A stretch of 64,000 nucleotides of DNA from Eubacterium ruminantium (GTDB lineage Bacteria > Bacillota > Clostridia > Lachnospirales > Lachnospiraceae). Position numbers and translations under genes: made by a program. The notes beneath the pieces were generated by a model that saw only the letters and a program-made list of their open reading frames with translations, was not told the origin of the DNA and ran no database searches. Position 1 is the first letter of the stretch, and each line of letters opens with the position of its first letter. Where the stretch lies: NCBI GenBank assembly GCA_900108205.1, contig FNUU01000002.1, forward strand, positions 296,476-360,475. The letters are read 5' to 3'. Shown here in pieces: positions 63,844-64,000 of the stretch.

Positions 63844-64000
<157 letters not shown>

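Overview
The window looks like chromosomal DNA of an anaerobic, low-GC Firmicute of the family Lachnospiraceae (Clostridia). Three things point that way. The right edge is the first ~157 bases of a 16S rRNA gene with the signature of that group. The metabolism is fermentative and oxygen-sensitive (pyruvate formate-lyase and its activase, a 2[4Fe-4S] ferredoxin). The housekeeping order on the left (tmk-holB-ricT-trmN6-...-rsmI) is the classical Firmicutes order. No phage, insertion sequence or CRISPR array was found.

Layout. 0-7.5 kb: ispE 3' end, a GntR/FCD regulator, and tmk-holB-ricT-trmN6-AAA ATPase-rsmI on the + strand; a SpoVK/CbbX-like AAA protein sits where yabA is expected. 7.6-17.8 kb: a sortase pilus operon resembling the streptococcal FCT region (SipA-like signal peptidase homologue, FctA-like backbone pilin, class B sortase, FctB-like minor pilin, 2055-residue adhesin). 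18-21.8 kb: transketolase, then mecA and ferredoxin on the - strand. 22.3-32 kb: pyruvate formate-lyase encoded in separate pieces (a large subunit with the Cys-Cys site but no glycyl-radical domain, a small paralogue, and a separate 79-residue glycyl-radical subunit), a duplicated two-Cache hybrid histidine kinase, a membrane protein, ybaK and pflA. 32-45 kb: LOG-family hydrolase, FtsX-type ABC transporter, rpiB and tsaC/Sua5 (- strand), a secreted NlpC/P60 protein, hpf behind a long structured leader, an AI-2E-type permease (- strand), and an unrecognised secreted protein. 45-52 kb: secA, prfB with its programmed frameshift, hom, lysC. 52-64 kb: a secreted Ig-like protein with a G8 tract in its promoter spacer, an orphan truncated antitoxin, a dCMP-deaminase-like gene, a YcxB-like protein, tsaE-tsaB-rimI, a GH3 lipoprotein, rnz, a small lipoprotein, tsaD, three perfect DnaA boxes, ispD, tRNA-Ser and the start of an rRNA operon.

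How the parts work together. The pilus genes form a self-contained assembly line: backbone and tip proteins with IPTG-type sorting signals, their polymerising sortase and the SipA-like factor. PFL, its detached radical subunit and the activase would together make acetyl-CoA and formate from pyruvate. tsaC, tsaE, tsaB and tsaD together provide all four t6A tRNA-modification proteins. hom and lysC start the aspartate-family amino acid pathway.

A dispersed intergenic repeat of about 68 bp, with two inverted-repeat modules, occurs in at least seven spacers in both orientations and is not explained by any family I recognise. The strongest candidates for something undescribed are the split PFL, this repeat family, the internally duplicated kinase with a histidine-less pseudo-DHp, the hairpin cluster bracketed by a 16-bp direct repeat between secA and prfB, and the poly-G promoter.
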